NCBI RefSeq assembly: GCF_000317695.1
Contig: NC_019771.1
Coordinates: 2,112,001-2,176,000 of the forward strand
Direction of reading: 5' to 3'
DNA: 64,000 nucleotides
Origin: Anabaena cylindrica PCC 7122
GTDB taxonomy: Bacteria; Cyanobacteriota; Cyanobacteriia; Cyanobacteriales; Nostocaceae
Shown here: piece after piece, positions 1-8,260 of the stretch
How positions within the stretch are numbered: position 1 is the first letter of the stretch
Layout: every line of letters starts with the position of its first letter
Notes under the pieces: model-generated
What the model was told of the DNA's origin: nothing
The model's database searches: none
Seen by the model: only the letters and a program-made list of their open reading frames with translations
Position numbers and translations under genes: made by a program

Positions 1-148
1 CAAGCATGGGTTTGTGGATGATATCGTCCCCCGTACCCAATTAAAGAACACTTTGACACAGCTAATTGCTTTACACCAGCCAATACCAACTGCACCCAAT
101 ATGGTTCTGTGGGAAACCATGAGTTTGACTTCTACTGTTGCGGAGTAG
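1..148 (+). CDS. accD: Acetyl-CoA carboxylase carboxyltransferase beta subunit, C-terminal end (partial)
   Basis: The window opens inside a plus-strand reading frame (codons start at base 2) that runs 48 codons to a TAG at 146-148. The visible residues include GFVDDIVPRTQLK followed by TQLIALHQP, the usual C-terminal end of cyanobacterial AccD. AccD is the zinc-ribbon carboxyltransferase subunit that moves the carboxyl group from biotin to acetyl-CoA in the first step of fatty acid synthesis. Only about 48 residues are present, so the catalytic core lies outside the window and the call rests on the tail alone. The next gene (255-1679) is convergent. Confidence 0.75.
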   Translation, partial: KHGFVDDIVPRTQLKNTLTQLIALHQPIPTAPNMVLWETMSLTSTVAE

Positions 149-230
149 GTTGGGGAAGAGGCAGGGGAGCAGGGAGCAGGGGGCAGGGGGGCAGAGGAGT
201 AATATTTATGTTTCTTTTGCCTTTTTCCAT

Positions 231-265
231 CTGTCACCTGTCACCTGTCACCTGTCACCTGTCAC
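231..265. repeat. Heptamer tandem repeat (CTGTCAC x5)
   Basis: Five perfect tandem copies of the 7-mer CTGTCAC lie here, preceded by a G-rich low-complexity stretch at about 156-200. Short tandem heptamers of this kind (STRRs) are typical of heterocystous cyanobacteria. The array overlaps the 3' end of the convergent MFS gene: its stop codon (255-257 on the minus strand) lies inside the array. The same heptamer in the opposite orientation recurs at 46241-46261. Confidence 0.9.
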
Positions 266-1679
266 CTCTTCCCTGTTCTTTAACAAAAATCAGCGGTATT
301 AATGCTGCTAGTCTGAATATAGTAGAGAGGGCAAATAAGCCTAATAAACCGCCAAAATGCGGAGATTGGGCGATAAAACCGCCAATCGTTGTCCCTAATG
401 CACCAGTGACTCCAGCAATAGCAGCTGCGATCGCAAAATAGATAGACTGATTCCTAACAGGTGTAATCCCAATTTGCATATTGTTATTACATAAATCCAC
501 CCCCGCCCCAGTACCACCCACAAAAATATGTAATAGTGGTAGCCACAACCAAACATCTAAATTACTATTACTAATTCCGAACCACAGCAAAGGCGTAACA
601 GCCACAATAATCCCCACAAATATCAAGATTGGGCGATTTCCCACCTTATCTGCTAACTTACCCCACAGCACAAACATCAGCAAATTTGCCCCCGCTTGCA
701 AACTACTATAAACCGTTACCCAACCCACATCTATATTTAAAGTTTCTAGCAAATAAAGATTAACAAAAGGGGCGCAGAGATTAAAAGCCAACATCCATAA
801 ACTGAAATACAGTATAAATATCCAAAAATTAGAGTTTTGCCAAATTTTATCGTCCCATTGCTTTTGAGGAACTGATACCGTATCACTAATAGTTATTTCA
901 CCCAATTCGATCTTGCTGCTTACCGAAGAATTAACTATACAAGTATTTTGTAATTGGGGATTAACATCAATTTTGAAATACTGACATCCCAAACTAACTA
1001 ACCCAAACAAAATCCCTACAAACAAAATCACCCCATAACCTTGGAGAGTTCCCCCATACCAATGGGAAACAGCTAACCCAGCTAAAGGAACACACAACAA
1101 ATTAGTCAAACTGGTAGCACTATTGCGGATTCCAAAATATCTCCCACGCAAACGTCGGGGAACAATTATTGCTAACCAACTCATCCAAGATGCGCTTCCT
1201 AGCCCACCTGAAAGATGACTAAAAAAAACGATTAACAGAGTTAATATCACCAACTGCTGAGAATTTATAACTCCCCAACTTGTACCGATAATACCTATTA
1301 CTAAAATCAGCCACAATAGCCGAGAAATCCCATAAACAAGCGCAGAATACTGAAAACGGCTAGTAGTGCGTTCTGAAATATAAGCACCCAACGGCTGAAT
1401 CAGATTTACCAGCATGGGAATCGAGGAAAGCATTCCAAAAATAACTGGACTAGCGTCCAACTCTACCAAAAAGTTACCAAGTAAAATCCCCCCAGTAGTA
1501 ATAGAAAAAATCGCTGCAAAAATAGCATCTAAAGTAGATGCCTGCAAACTGGTACGAATAGCATTTTTAGGAAAACGAAAGCTAGGTTGAGATTGAGAAG
1601 ATAGGACTGTTGTTAATGACTCAATCTGAGGAATTTCCAGATTTAAAGATGCAACCGTTTCAACTTGAACAGAGTCCAT
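255..1679 (-). CDS. MFS-family transporter
   Basis: This 474-residue protein has about 12 hydrophobic segments after a polar N-terminal stretch of some 45 residues, and a longer polar central loop near residues 245-280, the 6+6 layout of major facilitator superfamily permeases. A loop with RRLRGRYFGIRN after helix 4-5 and a WGKLADKVGNRP motif between later helices resemble MFS signature loops. The substrate cannot be told from sequence. The start is an ATG at 1677-1679. The upstream gene is divergent (158 bp gap), so promoters of both probably lie in 1680-1837. The last residues (GRGDR) are encoded within a heptamer array, which also supplies the stop codon; the original C-terminus may have been different. 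Confidence 0.8.
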   Translation of the reverse strand: MDSVQVETVASLNLEIPQIESLTTVLSSQSQPSFRFPKNAIRTSLQASTLDAIFAAIFSITTGGILLGNFLVELDASPVIFGMLSSIPMLVNLIQPLGAYISERTTSRFQYSALVYGISRLLWLILVIGIIGTSWGVINSQQLVILTLLIVFFSHLSGGLGSASWMSWLAIIVPRRLRGRYFGIRNSATSLTNLLCVPLAGLAVSHWYGGTLQGYGVILFVGILFGLVSLGCQYFKIDVNPQLQNTCIVNSSVSSKIELGEITISDTVSVPQKQWDDKIWQNSNFWIFILYFSLWMLAFNLCAPFVNLYLLETLNIDVGWVTVYSSLQAGANLLMFVLWGKLADKVGNRPILIFVGIIVAVTPLLWFGISNSNLDVWLWLPLLHIFVGGTGAGVDLCNNNMQIGITPVRNQSIYFAIAAAIAGVTGALGTTIGGFIAQSPHFGGLLGLFALSTIFRLAALIPLIFVKEQGRGDR

Positions 1680-1837
1680 AAGTTATCATCTACAGATGTC
1701 GCAACATAGCACAAATTTAGTAAATGACAATTATTTGTTATTTTATCTACTATTTCTCAACAAAAATTTAGATTAGTTAAATATCAGTCCTGAGTTACAG
1801 CAGATGTAAGAAAATAAAGAAAAACTTTTATCTGTCT

Positions 1838-3079
1838 GTGAACAAACGTAAATGGTTATATTTTTGGGCATTAGTAACAGCAACTATTTTTATTAGTTGT
1901 CACCTTCTACCACCAACCAGTACATCATCAGTCACCATTAAACTCAGTGGTTGGGGCGGTTCCCCTGTAGAACAAAAACTCCTTAAACAGGTATTACAAA
2001 ACTTTGAAGCCAAACATCCAACTATCAAAGTTAAATATGAAGTAATTTCTGATCAATACATGGATGTAATTAAAACCCGTTTAATCGGAGAAGCCGCACC
2101 AGATGTATTTTATCTAGATGCGTTAGAAGCTCCTTTTTTGATGAATCAAAATGTTTTAGAACCTCTAGATAGTTACATTAAACCTGAATTTGATTTAGCT
2201 GACTTTGAAAAGAATTTACTGAATATATTTAAATACCAAAATCATATTTACGGTCTTCCTAAAGACTATTCCACATTAGCCTTATTTTATAACAAAAAAG
2301 CTTTCAATCACTCAGGTTTAAAAAGTCCCCCAACGACTTGGGATGAATTACGCCGCTATTCTCAGAGATTAACAGGAAAAGTTAATAAATATGGCTTTGG
2401 AGAAAGTCCAGAATTAGCACGTCAGGCTTATAAAATTAAAGCTTTTGGTGGAAAATTAATTGATAAAAATGGTTATGCAGCTTTTGCTAATGAAGCAGCC
2501 TTAAAAGGTTTAAATTTGGTAATAGAGCAATATCGAAAAAAACAAACTTCAGCCCTTTCTTCTGATGTTGGTGCTAGTTCTGGTAGTGATATGTTTGGTC
2601 AAGGTAAAGTATCAATGGTGATAGAAGGTAACTGGGCTATTCCTTACCTTCAAGAAACCTTCCCGCAGATAGATTTTGCAACAGCAGAAGTCCCAAAAAT
2701 TAATAATAAAAAAGGCACAATGGTTTATACTGTTGCCTATGTAATGAATAAACAAACAAAGCATAAAAAAGCAGCTTGGGAATTAATTTCTTACCTCACC
2801 GGCAAAGAAGGAATGACAAAGTGGACAAGAACAGGTTTCGCTTTACCAACTCGTAAATCTGTAGCGTCAAAATTGGGTTACGATCAAGATCCTTTAAGAT
2901 CTGCTTTAGTAGCGGGAGTTAATTACGCTACTCCTTGGCAAGTAGGGGAGTATCCAGCAGCAATTGTGAATAATTTTGATAATCAGTTTTTGAGTGCTTT
3001 GTTGGGGGAACAGCCATTAAATCAGGCGATGTTGAGGGCGCAGAATAACGCTAATCAGCAGATTAAAATGATGGAATAG
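1838..3079 (+). CDS. Extracellular sugar-binding lipoprotein of an ABC transporter
   Basis: This 413-residue protein starts with GTG. It has a short positively charged start, a hydrophobic segment and a lipobox ending in FISC at Cys21, so it should be an anchored lipoprotein. The mature part resembles family 1 solute-binding proteins (MalE/UgpB type): an early WGGSPVEQKLLKQVLQ segment, then PDVFYLDALEAPFL, GLPKDYSTLALFYNKK, and near the end the GKEGMTKW and ALPTRKSV blocks. It should capture a sugar and deliver it to the two permeases at 6431-8172, which are now 3.3 kb away. No ATPase gene is in the window, so a shared ATPase encoded elsewhere is likely. The TAG stop coincides with the left end of a dispersed repeat. 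Confidence 0.85.
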   Translation: MNKRKWLYFWALVTATIFISCHLLPPTSTSSVTIKLSGWGGSPVEQKLLKQVLQNFEAKHPTIKVKYEVISDQYMDVIKTRLIGEAAPDVFYLDALEAPFLMNQNVLEPLDSYIKPEFDLADFEKNLLNIFKYQNHIYGLPKDYSTLALFYNKKAFNHSGLKSPPTTWDELRRYSQRLTGKVNKYGFGESPELARQAYKIKAFGGKLIDKNGYAAFANEAALKGLNLVIEQYRKKQTSALSSDVGASSGSDMFGQGKVSMVIEGNWAIPYLQETFPQIDFATAEVPKINNKKGTMVYTVAYVMNKQTKHKKAAWELISYLTGKEGMTKWTRTGFALPTRKSVASKLGYDQDPLRSALVAGVNYATPWQVGEYPAAIVNNFDNQFLSALLGEQPLNQAMLRAQNNANQQIKMME

Positions 3080-3163
3080 TAGGTTGGGTTGAGGAAGGAA
3101 ACCCAACATTTAAATACAATATTGATGATTGTGTTGGTTTAAGCAAAGCGCAACCCAACCTAC
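3079..3163. repeat. MITE-like element with 13-bp perfect terminal inverted repeats
   Basis: GTAGGTTGGGTTG at 3079-3091 is matched by its exact reverse complement at 3151-3163, giving an 85-bp element with no coding capacity. It lies at the junction between the sugar-binding protein gene and the accessory island. Its first base is the last base of the upstream TAG stop. Confidence 0.75.
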
Positions 3164-3205
3164 ATTTTTATTCTTCTACTACCAAATTTAGGTTGAGTAA
3201 CAGTT

Positions 3206-3559
3206 TTATTGATCAATAAACCAACGATACTCTTTACCATCATGAACATAATAAGTAGATTTAAATTGTCTCATAGCAGCTACATACTGAGATAACATAA
3301 GTGCTACATCGCTATTCTGAGGAATATCATCTTCATCCATGAGATCAAGATATTCAAGTGATGCCTCCAAATCAAGCACTTTACGACAGCTTTCTAAAAG
3401 TCGATTGACAATTTTTACTTTACTCTTATTTAGCACCGCTTCTGGCTTTTTCTTAGTAAGTTCCTGAAACTCTTCTTGCATAGCCTCCAGCAAAAGAATT
3501 ATGACTTTGTACAGTTCAACTTTTTCATGACTCGTCTGTTTTTGATCTTTTTTAACCAT
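3206..3559 (-). CDS. Small acidic protein, paralogue of the upstream gene in a putative nuclease module
   Basis: This 117-residue protein has no family I recognise. Its first 25 residues are charged and probably helical. From about residue 43 it shares a pattern with the neighbouring 134-residue protein: NKSKVKIVNRLLES, then DEDDIPQNSDVALMLSQY, and a C-terminal RWFID. The two look like an ancient tandem duplication. It is the last gene of a tight minus-strand operon: it starts 6 nt after the previous gene ends. A role as partner or immunity protein of the nuclease-like gene is inference only. Confidence 0.65.
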   Translation of the reverse strand: MVKKDQKQTSHEKVELYKVIILLLEAMQEEFQELTKKKPEAVLNKSKVKIVNRLLESCRKVLDLEASLEYLDLMDEDDIPQNSDVALMLSQYVAAMRQFKSTYYVHDGKEYRWFIDQ

Positions 3560-3565
3560 AAGGAT

Positions 3566-3970
3566 TTATTCTCTTAAGCGTTTTGGACGAATTGTTTCAA
3601 TGTAAACTTTGCCTGATTCATCTCCAGGTTCATGTTCTTCTGCATCTATTACCCAATACCAATTTGTAGACTTGTATTTTACATTATCTGCACGCAATTT
3701 TTCAAAGCATTGTAGATACTGAGAAAGGATGAATACTACATCACTGTTTATTGGTACATCATCTATATCAAAATCTTCAAAAGGTCGATATTTCTCTCCA
3801 AGGAATTCATTTGAATCATTCAATAATTTATTAACAAAGTTGAGTTTAAACTTATTAACTCCATCATTGGGAGATTTTTTAGATAAAACCGAAAGCTCAT
3901 CGTAAAATCCTTGCATCTGACCAGATATTTTTTCAAACTCATCAACATCTTTACGCTTCATATATTTCAC
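3566..3970 (-). CDS. Small protein, paralogue of the downstream gene in a putative nuclease module
   Basis: This 134-residue protein is not recognisable by family. It contains NKFKLNFVNKLLND, then DIDDVPINSDVVFILSQY, then WYWVID; the same blocks appear in the 117-residue protein that follows. It is slightly longer at the C-terminus, with an added acidic and basic tail. It starts 3 nt after the end of the 458-residue nuclease-like gene, so the three are very likely co-transcribed and possibly translationally coupled. No signal peptide or membrane segment is visible, so it is probably cytoplasmic. Confidence 0.65.
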   Translation of the reverse strand: MKYMKRKDVDEFEKISGQMQGFYDELSVLSKKSPNDGVNKFKLNFVNKLLNDSNEFLGEKYRPFEDFDIDDVPINSDVVFILSQYLQCFEKLRADNVKYKSTNWYWVIDAEEHEPGDESGKVYIETIRPKRLRE

Positions 3971-3973
3971 CTT

Positions 3974-5350
3974 TTATGAAGGACATGATCGACGGAATTC
4001 CACATACTTCTTTTTGAGGACATCAATTGGTGATCGCTGCTTACCATCGAAGACATTAACCATTAATGAGATATCCTCATCTGTAAGCGTGATGATACAT
4101 CGTCTTTGACCAGACCATAAATCAACAGTATTGCTAAACATCGCTTTAGAAAGAGGATTTCTTGTAACAAGAATACCAAATTTACCAAGTCCAGAATCAA
4201 GATATCTGTTAAGTTGGTTAATATGTTCACGCTCAACTGCCTTCACATTTTTTAATTCAAATACAAGTTGTCTATTACCATAGTCTTGATAAATTTCTTC
4301 AAGAAAATCTATTGACCGATTATTGTAGAATATAAGGTCTCTAATCAGTCTTCCAGAATCTGTACGACTTTGATCGACTGCAAAATCAAGATTTGGATAG
4401 AGAAGGGATGCAAGAAGTTGACAGATATTATTTTCGTACTGAATGTCTGCCTGGTCTTCTTTTCCCGTAGGCAGTTTTTGTATTTCAGTTAATTTCCGTT
4501 TGGCGGAAAGAACAGGTATCTGTTTAAAGAGAGGATCATTTTTACAGTCTTCTTGAGTTCGTTCTTTTACCTTGATATATTCCTGCACAACGCCATAATT
4601 CTCTCTGTTGAAGTTTAAAACTTTAACACGTTCCTCTGGTTCACCAGGGTTAAAAATTTCATCACGAGGGCAATATTCTTTAAAGTAGTCCTCAAAGTTT
4701 ATCCAGGGAGAGAATTTTAGCCATCTCTTAGGGACAAAAATTAAAGGTTGTTTGGTTACGGGATGAACAGGTAATGCGATTTCTTCATCTAGAAGAAATG
4801 CGTTTTTACGGTATTCATATAATGAAGAAACATTAGTTTTATCTAGTGGTATTCCTACTTCTTCACATTGTTGTATGGTATAGTCTATTAAAAATGACTT
4901 GATAAAATTACAGGAGATGTCACTAATACGATCTTTTGAGATTCCATCTACATAAAACTGTATTTCCTCAAAGTGAACGAAGCCAAATTTCCCATACTCT
5001 GGAATTTTTTGGAATATAGAGATAATCTCATCTGCTTTATTAGCACTAATCCTGACACCTTTTCGGTTTTTTGACAAACCAAGTCCCACTTCTTGGCACT
5101 CAGACGCAAGAATTAGGTTGTTTCGAGCTTCATCTGTTTTGCCTTTCTGAACAAGAAAATTTAGGTGGTTAAAGGCATTAATGAGAGTGGTATGAAGTGC
5201 CTGGTCTTGTAATGAGGGAGACTTCCATAAAAGAAAAGGGTCAACATAGAGGGGAATATCTTCATCTAGAAATGCTATGGCAAAATCTAACTGTGTTTGG
5301 GTTGCTGTGATGTCGTGGAAATCAGTTATTCTAGGTCGGATGAGAACCAT
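3974..5350 (-). CDS. Putative PD-(D/E)XK nuclease-like protein
   Basis: This is a 458-residue cytoplasmic protein. Its C-terminal third looks like a restriction-endonuclease fold: a helix with YENN (Glu306), a strand with RDLIFYN (Asp338), a strand with VFELKN (Glu365, Lys367), then a helix with INQLNRYL. This spacing matches the E, D, ExK plus Q/R pattern of PD-(D/E)XK enzymes. The N-terminal 280 residues match nothing I recognise; they may be a targeting or sensing domain. It is the first gene of a three-gene minus-strand operon with two small paralogous proteins. Upstream lies an AT-rich region and a dispersed repeat. Its place on an accessory island beside a toxin-antitoxin pair suggests a defence role, but that is inference. 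Confidence 0.6.
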   Translation of the reverse strand: MVLIRPRITDFHDITATQTQLDFAIAFLDEDIPLYVDPFLLWKSPSLQDQALHTTLINAFNHLNFLVQKGKTDEARNNLILASECQEVGLGLSKNRKGVRISANKADEIISIFQKIPEYGKFGFVHFEEIQFYVDGISKDRISDISCNFIKSFLIDYTIQQCEEVGIPLDKTNVSSLYEYRKNAFLLDEEIALPVHPVTKQPLIFVPKRWLKFSPWINFEDYFKEYCPRDEIFNPGEPEERVKVLNFNRENYGVVQEYIKVKERTQEDCKNDPLFKQIPVLSAKRKLTEIQKLPTGKEDQADIQYENNICQLLASLLYPNLDFAVDQSRTDSGRLIRDLIFYNNRSIDFLEEIYQDYGNRQLVFELKNVKAVEREHINQLNRYLDSGLGKFGILVTRNPLSKAMFSNTVDLWSGQRRCIITLTDEDISLMVNVFDGKQRSPIDVLKKKYVEFRRSCPS

Positions 5351-5398
5351 TCGCTATTTTTGACTAAATTATACATAAAATTATACCTAATTATACTA

Positions 5399-5467
5399 TC
5401 TCTTGTTCCCAAGTTCTACCAGGGAATGCAGTTTTGAAGGCTCGGCCTTATGTTATTGTGTATATAA
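5399..5467. repeat. Dispersed repeat copy A, left flank of the toxin-antitoxin pair
   Basis: A stretch beginning TCTCTTGTTCCCAAG and ending TGTTATTGTGTATATA closely matches 6242-6310 in the same orientation. The two copies bracket the vapBC-like pair at 5510-6183. The CTCGTTCCCAG-type core is a family of palindromic dispersed repeats seen several times in this window. Confidence 0.75.
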
Positions 5468-5509
5468 TGCAGTTTGTTGTAAATTGTTCTGTAGCCATAA
5501 TGAGGCAAT

Positions 5510-5764
5510 ATGACGACTCAGGTTGTAATAGGAAATATTAATCCTTCTGTATTAGAAAAAATACAGGTTTTAGCTCAAAGCCATAACCGCAGTTTAGAAG
5601 ATGAAGTCAAGGCAATATTAGAAAATTTTGTAGAGGATAAATTAGTCAATCAAGAATCTTCTCAAGCACAAGCATGGGCAAAAATAGATGCTGCACGTCA
5701 ACGTCATTTAGGTAAAACTTTTAGTGACAGTGTTGAACTTTTGCGTGAGGACAGAAACCGTTGA
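5510..5764 (+). CDS. VapB/FitA-type ribbon-helix-helix antitoxin
   Basis: This 84-residue protein has an N-terminal strand (TTQVVIGNINPSVLEKIQ) followed by two short helices, including HNRSLEDEVKAILENFVE, the layout of Arc-type ribbon-helix-helix DNA-binding antitoxins of the FitA/VapB group. The C-terminal part (about residues 50-84) is polar and would wrap the toxin. It overlaps the toxin start by 4 nt (TTGA), the usual translational coupling in these operons. Such antitoxins normally bind their own promoter and repress the pair. It is flanked by direct repeats. Confidence 0.8.
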   Translation: MTTQVVIGNINPSVLEKIQVLAQSHNRSLEDEVKAILENFVEDKLVNQESSQAQAWAKIDAARQRHLGKTFSDSVELLREDRNR

Positions 5765-6183
5765 ATAAATTTGTGGTAGATGCTAATGTGGGTATTAAAT
5801 GGGTGTTACCGGAAATCCATTCGCAAGCAGCATTACGTTTAAATAAACCAAATTACCAATTATTAGTTCCTGATTTCTTTTTCCCAGAAATTGCAAATAT
5901 TTTCTGGAAGCGTGTACGTCGGGGAGAAATGACCTTAGATGATGCTCAAAATGATTTGGAATCACTTTTAGGATTACCTTTGCAAATTTGCTTATCTTCT
6001 TCTTTAATGCCAATGGCTTTAGAAATCGCCGTAAGAGTTCAACAAGCTGTTTATGATTGTTTATATCTAGCTTTAGCTGTGAATAACGATTGTCAAATGG
6101 TAACGGCTGATGAAAGATTTTATAATGCGCTGTCTAACGATAAGCTGTTTAGCTATTTGTGTTGGATAGAAGATTTACAATAA
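5761..6183 (+). CDS. VapC-type PIN-domain toxin
   Basis: This is a 140-residue PIN domain with a TTG start overlapping the antitoxin stop. The expected acidic residues are present: Asp7 (VVDANV), Glu43 (PEIANIFW), Asp99 (YDCLYLALA) and Asp117 (TADERF). PIN toxins are Mg2+-dependent RNases that cleave tRNA or rRNA when freed from their antitoxin. All catalytic residues seem intact, so the toxin is probably functional. It belongs to the longer PIN subgroup common in cyanobacteria, often annotated as PIN-domain nuclease next to a FitA-like antitoxin. Confidence 0.85.
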   Translation: MNKFVVDANVGIKWVLPEIHSQAALRLNKPNYQLLVPDFFFPEIANIFWKRVRRGEMTLDDAQNDLESLLGLPLQICLSSSLMPMALEIAVRVQQAVYDCLYLALAVNNDCQMVTADERFYNALSNDKLFSYLCWIEDLQ

Positions 6184-6241
6184 ATTTAATTACTAAAATA
6201 TCACCAATTAAGTCTGATATTTATAACTATAAAAAAGCCTT

Positions 6242-6381
6242 TCTCTCGTTCCCAGGTTCTACCTGGGAATATAATTTTTAAGGCTCTGCCTTCTGTTATT
6301 GTGTAAATATACTGAAGACGACTTTTAGATAGGAGGTAGAACCTCGCAGAAGGCATTCCCAGTCAGAGACTGGGAACGAGA
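6242..6381. repeat. Dispersed repeat copy B plus inverted partner
   Basis: 6242-6310 is a direct copy of the repeat at 5399-5467. Just after it, 6333-6381 carries the same core inverted, so that CTCGTTCCCAG at 6244-6254 and CTGGGAACGAG at 6370-6380 form perfect terminal inverted repeats around a 137-bp unit. This is MITE-like and forms the right border of the accessory island, about 50 bp before the permease genes resume. Confidence 0.75.
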
Positions 6382-6430
6382 TAAACGAGATAACATTTGT
6401 AAAATTATAGAAGATTGTCGAGGTTTATTT

Positions 6431-7339
6431 GTGTTTCCAATTAACAGACAACACAGAAACCCACGCTGGAAAATTACAGAAAACCTAACAGGGTATCTTT
6501 TTATGATGCCTACAATTCTCGTTTTAGGCACTTTTGTAGTTTTACCAATTCTCTACGCTGTCTTTCTTTCTCTCCACAAAGTTCAACTTTTAGGCGGTAT
6601 TGATTATAAATTTATTGGTTTTCGCAATTTTACCCGGTTGCTAGAAGATGAACAGGTTTGGATTGCTTTAAAAAATACAGCACAATATGTTGCTATTGTC
6701 GTACCCAGTCAAACTATTTTAGCTTTAATTTTAGCCGTAACTTTAAATTCTGGTATTCGTGGTAAAAGCTGGTGGCGGATTCTTTATTTTTTACCTACAG
6801 TTACATCTTCTGCGGTGCTAACACTCATCTTTATGTGGATTTATAACACTGATGGATTACTAAATGATTTTCTCGCCTTGATCGGATTGCCTAAGTATAA
6901 CTGGTTAGGAGATCCAGCAGTTGCCCTCAAAGGCATCATGATGATGAACATTTGGTCAACTGCGCCTTTTTATATGGTGATTTATTTAGCAGCTTTACAG
7001 GATATTCCCAAAACACTTTATGAAGCAGCAGAATTAGATGGTGCAAATTGGTGGGAAAGATTTGTTTACATTACTCTTCCCTGGCTGCAACCTGTGACGT
7101 TTTTTGTGGTGACAGTGGGAATAATTGGCACTTTTCAACTATTTGACCAATCTTATATTTTCTCTGGTGGGACTGGTGGCCCTAATAATGCAACTTTGAC
7201 AGTGGTATTGCTAATTTATCAAGCCGTATTTAGAAATTTACAATTGGGATATGCCGCTGCGATCGCATTTTTACTCGCAGCAGTCATCATTACTATCACT
7301 CTAATTCAACGGAAAGTCTTTGGAGGTGACAGGATTTGA
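6431..7339 (+). CDS. ABC sugar transporter permease, MalF/UgpA type
   Basis: This is a 302-residue inner-membrane protein with six hydrophobic segments and a GTG start. The cytoplasmic EAA loop, YEAAELDGANWWERFVYI followed by TLPWL, is well conserved and would dock to the ATPase. It pairs with the next gene, which overlaps it by 4 nt. Together with the lipoprotein at 1838-3079 it forms a CUT1-type carbohydrate importer without its own ATPase gene. The upstream 50 bp between the repeat and the GTG leaves little room for a promoter, so expression may depend on sequences brought by the island. Confidence 0.88.
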   Translation: MFPINRQHRNPRWKITENLTGYLFMMPTILVLGTFVVLPILYAVFLSLHKVQLLGGIDYKFIGFRNFTRLLEDEQVWIALKNTAQYVAIVVPSQTILALILAVTLNSGIRGKSWWRILYFLPTVTSSAVLTLIFMWIYNTDGLLNDFLALIGLPKYNWLGDPAVALKGIMMMNIWSTAPFYMVIYLAALQDIPKTLYEAAELDGANWWERFVYITLPWLQPVTFFVVTVGIIGTFQLFDQSYIFSGGTGGPNNATLTVVLLIYQAVFRNLQLGYAAAIAFLLAAVIITITLIQRKVFGGDRI

Positions 7340-8172
7340 CTCGTATCTCTGGCTCTCTCTGTCTTAAACTCCTCTTATACGTCTTTTTGACAATTTATGC
7401 CTTAATTACCCTGATTCCCTTCCTCTGGGCGCTTTCTGCATCCTTCAAACCGCTGTCAGAAATCATCAGTGGTGAGCCAAATTTCATCCCCAAAAATTTT
7501 ACTCTCGATAACTACAAGCAAATCTTTTTCCAAGAACCGCTATTTTTCCGCTGGTTATTCAACAGTATTGCGATCGCACTTAGCGTCACGCTTTTAAACT
7601 TAATTCTCAATTCAATGGCTGGTTATGCCTTAGCTAGACTGCGATTCGTCGGTAAACGTTTTTGGTTCTTCCTGATTTTAGCTGTACTAGCAGTACCCGC
7701 ACAAATTACCCTAATTCCCACATTTTTGATTTTAAAGGCGTTGGGTTGGCTCAATTCTTACCAAGGCATGATTGTACCCAGTATGGTAAACGCCACCTTT
7801 ATCTTTATGATGCGGCAGTTTTTCGTTAATTTTCCTCAAGAATTAGAAGAAGCAGCCCAATTAGATGGTTTCAACACCTGGGAGATTTTTCGAGATATTG
7901 TTTTACCCCTAGCAAAACCAGCACTAGCAGCACAGGCTGTTTTTGTATTTATGGGCAGTTGGAATAATTTTATACTACCTCTAGTGATTTTATTTGACCC
8001 AGAGATGTTTACCCTACCCTTAGGGTTGAATAGCTTTAAAGGTCAATATATCAGCTATTGGAATTACATTATGGCAGCTTCAATCATATTCACCCTACCA
8101 GCTTTGGGAATTTATGCCTTTTTCAACCGCTACTTTATTCAAGGCGTAACTTTTACAGGAGGGAAAGGTTAA
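7336..8172 (+). CDS. ABC sugar transporter permease, MalG/UgpE type
   Basis: This is a 278-residue inner-membrane protein with six hydrophobic segments and a TTG start that overlaps the stop of the previous permease (TTGA). The EAA loop reads EEAAQLDGFNTWEIF followed by DIVLPLAKP, typical of the MalG partner. The C-terminus (YFIQGVTFTGGKG) is the usual end of this family (FVKGLTAGAVKG-like). It is the second half of the CUT1 import channel. Confidence 0.88.
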   Translation: MTRISGSLCLKLLLYVFLTIYALITLIPFLWALSASFKPLSEIISGEPNFIPKNFTLDNYKQIFFQEPLFFRWLFNSIAIALSVTLLNLILNSMAGYALARLRFVGKRFWFFLILAVLAVPAQITLIPTFLILKALGWLNSYQGMIVPSMVNATFIFMMRQFFVNFPQELEEAAQLDGFNTWEIFRDIVLPLAKPALAAQAVFVFMGSWNNFILPLVILFDPEMFTLPLGLNSFKGQYISYWNYIMAASIIFTLPALGIYAFFNRYFIQGVTFTGGKG

Positions 8173-8260
8173 CTTTACAAAATGTAAATTTATTTATAAA
8201 GATTTATATCAAAAAATAAAATGTCCCCATTCTCATACCCGCTCTTGACCCTATTCTTAC

